A stretch of DNA of 9,645 bases from NCBI GenBank assembly GCA_031177445.1, contig JAPSGP010000079.1:1-9645 (forward strand). The letters run 5' to 3'. The notes under the pieces are model-generated. The model was not told where the DNA came from. It made no database searches and saw only the letters and a program-made list of their open reading frames with translations. Made by a program: the position numbers and the translations under genes. The DNA comes from Acidimicrobiia bacterium. Lineage in GTDB: Bacteria > Actinomycetota > Acidimicrobiia > IMCC26256 > JACDBD01. Positions within the stretch are counted from its first letter, which is position 1. Each line of letters opens with the position of its first letter. Below are positions 5,749-9,645 of this stretch, piece by piece.

Positions 5749-6004
5749 GACCGGGACGGCCCGCGAACGTTTCGAGCGGGGACGAAAACCGCCTCGTTTG
5801 CGCCTGCCCGCGGCTTCGCCGGTTCCGACGGTGGGTACCCTGATGGTTGGCGTGCCGCCCGCGATACCTCTTCCGGACTCCCTTCCGGTAGCCGTCGGGC
5901 AGCACGCCGATCATGTGCGGCCGGTCCCCGACCATCGCCCGGGACGCGTGACGACGCCCGGGGCGGCCGGGCGCCGTCTCGCAGCGGGGCTGTGAGCGAG
6001 GGGT
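5749..6004. other. Intergenic stretch without a supportable gene
   Basis: About 256 bases separate the FMN-reductase promoter from the stop codon of the anti-sigma-like gene. Open frames exist on both strands (for example minus 5935-5735, a basic 66-residue frame starting MVGDRPHMIGVLPDGYRKGV), but none has a Shine-Dalgarno, a spaced -10, or recognisable family sequence, and that minus frame ends inside the SoxR-like operator. Two CCCGGG hexamers near 5939 and 5962 could pair, but no T-run follows to make an intrinsic terminator. No soxR-like gene is seen. Confidence 0.5.
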
Positions 6005-6874
6005 CTACTTCGACCCGTCGGGCACGGGCTCGCCGTCGTAGACCTGCACGTTGCCGCCGGGCTCGACGACGATGCTCACGTCCTGCACGACCGTCGCATC
6101 CGGGTGCTGGCCCCGCACGCTGAGCAGTGCAAGGTTCTCGGGCGTCGCCGGGAGCGTCTCGAACCTCCTGATGCGGGTCACGGTCTCGGTGCCGTCGTCG
6201 GCGGTTCCGGTCCACTCGATCGGCTCGAACGTCTCGGCGTCGACCAGCAAGGTCATGCTTTCGACATCGGACACGATCCGGATCGCCTCCCGCCCGTCGA
6301 CGGTCTCTCGGCCGGTTTCGTGGGCCTCGCCCGAGTTCAGGAGCCGGAGCATGCCCTCGACGATGCGCGTGCGCAGCTCGGTGGGCTGGGCCGATGCCAG
6401 TTCCTCGGGAACCTCGACGCCGTCGGGGAGCACGGAGACCGTGTTGGTCTGCGGGTCGTAGAACTCGGGGCGACCGTCGGCCGACCCTCCTTCGAAGCGC
6501 ACCTCGCCGTTCCGGAACTCGATCTGCCGCTCGTCGTGCGGCGGCGTCGTGAGCGACCAGGTCTCGCTGCCCATCGTCTCGCGCTCGCCGTCGGGACGCG
6601 TGAGGTCCGTCGACTCGACGACGTGCTGGATCCCCCCATCGGTCTGCGTGAGCACGGCCTTGGCCTGTTCGATCGCCGACGCCGGCGAATCCTTCGACGG
6701 CCAAAAGGTGAATACGCCCAGCCCGATCGCCGCCGCGGCGCACGCGGCCGACGCACGAAACGCGATCCGGCGGGGTCGCTGGCAACGGTGGCGACGGATG
6801 GCGCTGTGGAGCTCGGACTCGAAACGGACGAGGCTGGGGGGCAGGTCGGGCGGCACGGTCTTCAGCGTGGTCAC
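6005..6874 (-). CDS. Single-pass membrane protein partnered with an ECF sigma factor, probable anti-sigma/sensor
   Basis: A 289-residue protein. Residues 1-36 are cytoplasmic and basic (FESELHSAIRRHRCQRPRR). Residues about 37-58 (IAFRASAACAAAAIGLGVFT) form one transmembrane helix. The remaining 230 or so residues are extracytoplasmic and mostly beta-forming, with EFYDPQTNTVSVLPDG, VDGREAIRIVSD and TLLVDAETFEPIEWTG, a pattern resembling lipoprotein-carrier-like sensor domains of ECF-associated actinobacterial proteins. The start is the GTG at 6874: AGGAGG lies four bases upstream, and the codon overlaps the sigma stop as GTGA, so the pair is translationally coupled. The short N-terminus has H23, H29 and C31 but no clear zinc anti-sigma HxxxCxxC motif. 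The anti-sigma role is inferred from topology and gene order. It could instead be an envelope protein of the sigma regulon. Confidence 0.72.
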   Translation of the reverse strand: MTTLKTVPPDLPPSLVRFESELHSAIRRHRCQRPRRIAFRASAACAAAAIGLGVFTFWPSKDSPASAIEQAKAVLTQTDGGIQHVVESTDLTRPDGERETMGSETWSLTTPPHDERQIEFRNGEVRFEGGSADGRPEFYDPQTNTVSVLPDGVEVPEELASAQPTELRTRIVEGMLRLLNSGEAHETGRETVDGREAIRIVSDVESMTLLVDAETFEPIEWTGTADDGTETVTRIRRFETLPATPENLALLSVRGQHPDATVVQDVSIVVEPGGNVQVYDGEPVPDGSK

Positions 6875-7425
6875 GATTCCTCCTGAGGGGTCATGGCGGC
6901 GAGGCGACGCAGCCCACGCGAGACGCGCAAGCGGGCGGCGGCCGGGCGGATGGCGAGCCGTTCGGCAACTTCGAGGTACGGCAGCTCGTGGACGATCCGG
7001 AGCTCGACCGCTTCCCGCTCGTGGTCGGGAAGTGCGTCGAGACCGGCGGCGAGCGCCCGTTGCGGCGACAGCCGATCTTCGACGGCCACGTAGCCGTCCT
7101 CGGTGGCGAGGTCGAGCGGCAGGCCGAGCTTCTCGCGCGCTCGGGTCTCGACTCGATCTCGACGAGCCGAGTCCCGCAGCACGTTCTTGGCGATCCCGAG
7201 CAGCCACGGCAGCGCCGAGCCGTCCCGCTGGTCACGGAATCGGCGCCGGCTGAGCCATGCCTGGGCGAACGTCTCGGCGGTCAGGTCGCTCGCCGCCCAT
7301 TCGAGCCGGCGCCGGAACCAGGCATGCACCGCCAAGACGTGGCGGCGATACAGCTCGGAGAACGCCGCTCCCTCGGCGCTCGCCCGGAGGAGCTCGGCAT
7401 CGGTCCAGGTGGTGCGGTCCGTCAT
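6871..7425 (-). CDS. ECF-family RNA polymerase sigma factor
   Basis: A 184-residue group IV (ECF) sigma-70 factor with only regions 2 and 4. Region 2 covers about residues 18-90: AAFSELYRRHVLAVHAWFRR, then DLTAETFAQAWLSRRRF (the core-binding and -10-melting helices) and LPWLLGIAKNVLRDSAR. Region 4 covers about 120-178: LDALPDHEREAVELRIVHEL, then the helix-turn-helix LPYLEVAERLAIRPAAARLR and VSRGLRRL, which reads the -35. Length and architecture are typical. It directs RNA polymerase to a small regulon. The ATG at 7425 precedes the first conserved helix. The gene overlaps its downstream membrane partner by four bases, the standard sigma/anti-sigma layout. It is divergent from the YCII-ECF42-pirin operon across a 142-base gap. 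No clear promoter of its own was found. The ECF subgroup is not assigned. Confidence 0.9.
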   Translation of the reverse strand: MTDRTTWTDAELLRASAEGAAFSELYRRHVLAVHAWFRRRLEWAASDLTAETFAQAWLSRRRFRDQRDGSALPWLLGIAKNVLRDSARRDRVETRAREKLGLPLDLATEDGYVAVEDRLSPQRALAAGLDALPDHEREAVELRIVHELPYLEVAERLAIRPAAARLRVSRGLRRLAAMTPQEES

Positions 7426-7490
7426 GCCCGTCTATGGACCGGTTCGGTGAAGATGTATCTCACGATCCCGAAGCCTGTCCCAGCGCCACC

Positions 7491-7516
7491 TGTCGAGGAC
7501 TGCAGTCCTGCACCGA
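7491..7516 (+). promoter_or_regulatory. ECF42-type promoter of the YCII-sigma-pirin operon, with palindromic spacer
   Basis: TGTCGA at 7491-7496 and CGA at 7514-7516 are separated by 17 bases. From memory, ECF42 sigma factors in Streptomyces recognise TGTCGA at -35 and CGA(T/A)C-like -10 sequences, and one is encoded by the second gene here, so this is a likely autoregulated promoter. The spacer and the last -35 base form a perfect 14-bp palindrome, AGGACTGCAGTCCT (7496-7509), which could bind a second regulator. The distance to the GTG at 7568 leaves a short leader with a Shine-Dalgarno. Confidence 0.65.
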
Positions 7517-7554
7517 CCTACGGGAAGAGGTGCCCGCCCGGGGCCCGCGACCGC

Positions 7555-7560
7555 GAGGAG
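7555..7560 (+). promoter_or_regulatory. Shine-Dalgarno (GAGGAG) of the YCII gene
   Basis: GAGGAG ends 7 bases before the GTG at 7568 and fixes that start. It contrasts with the leaderless starts elsewhere in the window. Confidence 0.75.
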
Positions 7561-7567
7561 TGCCGAC

Positions 7568-7926
7568 GTGAAGTACATCTTGCTCATCTACCAGAACCCC
7601 GCGAGCTTCGAGGCGCTCTCCGAGGAGGAGCGCAACCAGGTCTTCGCCGAGGTCGACGCCATCATCCAGGAGCTCACCGAGTCGGGTGAGTGGGTCGGCG
7701 GAGAGGGGCTCGCCGATTCGTCGAACACCAAGACGGTAAAGGTGCGAGACGCGGTTCCGGTCATCACCGACGGCCCGTTCATCGAAGCCAAGGAGCAGCT
7801 CGCCGGCTATTGCATCGTCGCGTGCGAGACCCTCGAGCGGGCGACCGAGATCGCGGCGCGGTGGCCGGACGCCCGCTACTGCGCGATGGAGGTGCGGGCG
7901 CTCATGTCACAGGGGGGCGAAGAGAT

Positions 7927-7930
<4 letters not shown>
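7568..7930 (+). CDS. YCII/DGPF-domain protein associated with an ECF42 sigma factor
   Basis: A 120-residue protein of the YCII-related (DGPF) family. It opens MKYILLIYQNP, typical of the family, and carries VITDGPFIEAKEQLAGYCIV (65-84) with the signature D68-G-P-F71. The ferredoxin-like YCII fold has conserved His/Asp residues in some members, but no enzymatic reaction is established for DGPF proteins. They are the hallmark neighbours and regulon members of ECF42-type sigma factors. The GTG at 7568 has a good Shine-Dalgarno. The 3' end (ATG TGA) overlaps the sigma gene by four bases (GTGA), so expression is coupled. It is the first gene after the ECF42-type promoter, as expected for a direct target. 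Confidence 0.9.
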
Positions 7931-9167
<1,237 letters not shown>

Positions 9168-9171
<4 letters not shown>

Positions 9172-9645
9172 CGGTCGAGATCCGCCGGGCCGGCACGCGG
9201 CCGCACACGACGCTGGGTTGGCTCGACAGCTGGCACAGCTTCAGCTTCGGACGCCACTACGACCCCACGAACACGCACCACGGGCTGCTCCTCGTCAACA
9301 ACGACGACCGGGTCGCTCCCGCTACCGGGTTCCACACGCACGCCCACCGCGACATGGAGATCGTCACCTGGGTCCTCGCCGGCCGCCTCGAGCACCGTGA
9401 CTCCGCCGGCCACCACGGCGAGCTCTACCCGGGGCTCGCCCAGCGCATGAGCGCCGGCACCGGCATCCAGCACTCGGAGATGAACCCGTCCTCGACCGAA
9501 GAGGTGCACTTCGTGCAGATGTGGGTCCCGCCCGACACCGAGGGCATCGCGCCCGGCTACGAGCAGCGGGACGTTGGTCGCGCGCTCGACGCCGGGGGCC
9601 TGGTCCCGATCGCGTCCGGCCAGGGACACGAGGGCGCAGTGTCGG
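9168..9645 (+). CDS. Pirin family protein, 3'-truncated by window end
   Basis: The first 159 residues of a bicupin pirin (YhaK/pirin family, usually about 230-300 residues). MTVEIRRAGTRPHTTLGWLD and SWHSFSFGRHYDPTNTHHGL are the conserved opening. The metal site is complete: GFHTHAHRDMEIVTWVLAGR (54-73; H56, H58) and GTGIQHSEMN (97-106; H102, E104), corresponding to the 3-His/1-Glu iron site of pirins. EVHFVQMWVPP (112-122) is the following family strand. Bacterial pirins act as iron-dependent quercetinase-like dioxygenases or as regulators; which applies here is unknown. The ATG at 9168 overlaps the sigma stop as ATGA, so it is translationally coupled and probably part of the ECF42 operon. 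The rest of the gene lies beyond 9645. Confidence 0.9.

Noticed and set aside
4323..5843. Long plus-strand open frame (506 codons) across the glycosyltransferase and reductase genes
   Set aside because: Its translation is Arg/Pro/Ala-rich and low in complexity, with no family motif. It is antisense to two genes with complete catalytic motifs and arises from GC-rich codon bias.
5735..5935. Minus-strand 66-codon frame starting MVGDRPHMIGVLPDGYRKGV
   Set aside because: It has no Shine-Dalgarno, no spaced -10 and no recognised family, and it ends inside the SoxR-like operator. It cannot be excluded but is not supported.
5938..5968. CCCGGG pair as a possible terminator hairpin
   Set aside because: The arms are six bases with a long loop and no following T-run on either strand. 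In such GC-rich DNA this is expected by chance.
5745..6785. Minus-strand 346-codon frame overlapping the anti-sigma-like gene
   Set aside because: It is a frame-shifted shadow of the gene at 6005-6874 with a repetitive Arg/Gly composition.

Overview
The window is high-GC DNA with strong G/C bias at third codon positions, many GTG starts and many short, tightly packed genes. Family content (ECF sigma factors with YCII/DGPF proteins, DUF389, XRE plus nucleotidyltransferase pairs) and apparent leaderless promoters point to an actinobacterium, perhaps an acidimicrobial or other soil/aquatic lineage. The lineage call is an inference. No rRNA, tRNA, transposase, phage gene or CRISPR array is visible.

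Layout. (1) 1-773, minus: a DUF389 membrane-protein gene that runs off the left edge and carries two compensating single-base frame shifts. (2) 838-2145, plus: an XRE regulator overlapping an AbiEii/DUF6036-like nucleotidyltransferase (a toxin-antitoxin-like pair), then a PaaI-type hotdog thioesterase. (3) 2170-2370, minus: a small conserved-looking hypothetical, divergent from (4) 2431-4140, plus: a large alkaline-phosphatase-superfamily hydrolase. (5) 4126-5711, minus: an NAD(P)H-dependent FMN reductase followed by a family 2 glycosyltransferase, whose 3' end overlaps the hydrolase gene tail to tail. (6) 6005-7425, minus: an ECF sigma factor translationally coupled to a single-pass membrane protein that is probably its anti-sigma or sensor. 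(7) 7568-9645, plus: a YCII/DGPF protein, an ECF42-type sigma factor with a TPR-like C-terminus, and a pirin cut by the right edge, all chained by 4-base overlaps.

The regulatory DNA is the most informative part. The FMN-reductase promoter has a SoxR-box-like palindrome in a 19-bp spacer, with the same geometry as the E. coli soxS promoter, so a redox-responsive MerR-family activator probably controls it. The YCII-ECF42-pirin operon is preceded by a TGTCGA-N17-CGA element matching the motif reported for ECF42 factors, which implies autoregulation, and a perfect 14-bp palindrome lies in its spacer. Several genes have a -10 hexamer only 6-8 bases before the start codon and no Shine-Dalgarno, as expected for leaderless transcripts.

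No wholly new multi-gene system is evident. The best leads are the SoxR-like promoter, a 31-base near-perfect inverted repeat inside the ECF42 gene, a 20-bp perfect palindrome at the start of the nucleotidyltransferase gene, and the toxin-antitoxin-like pair.
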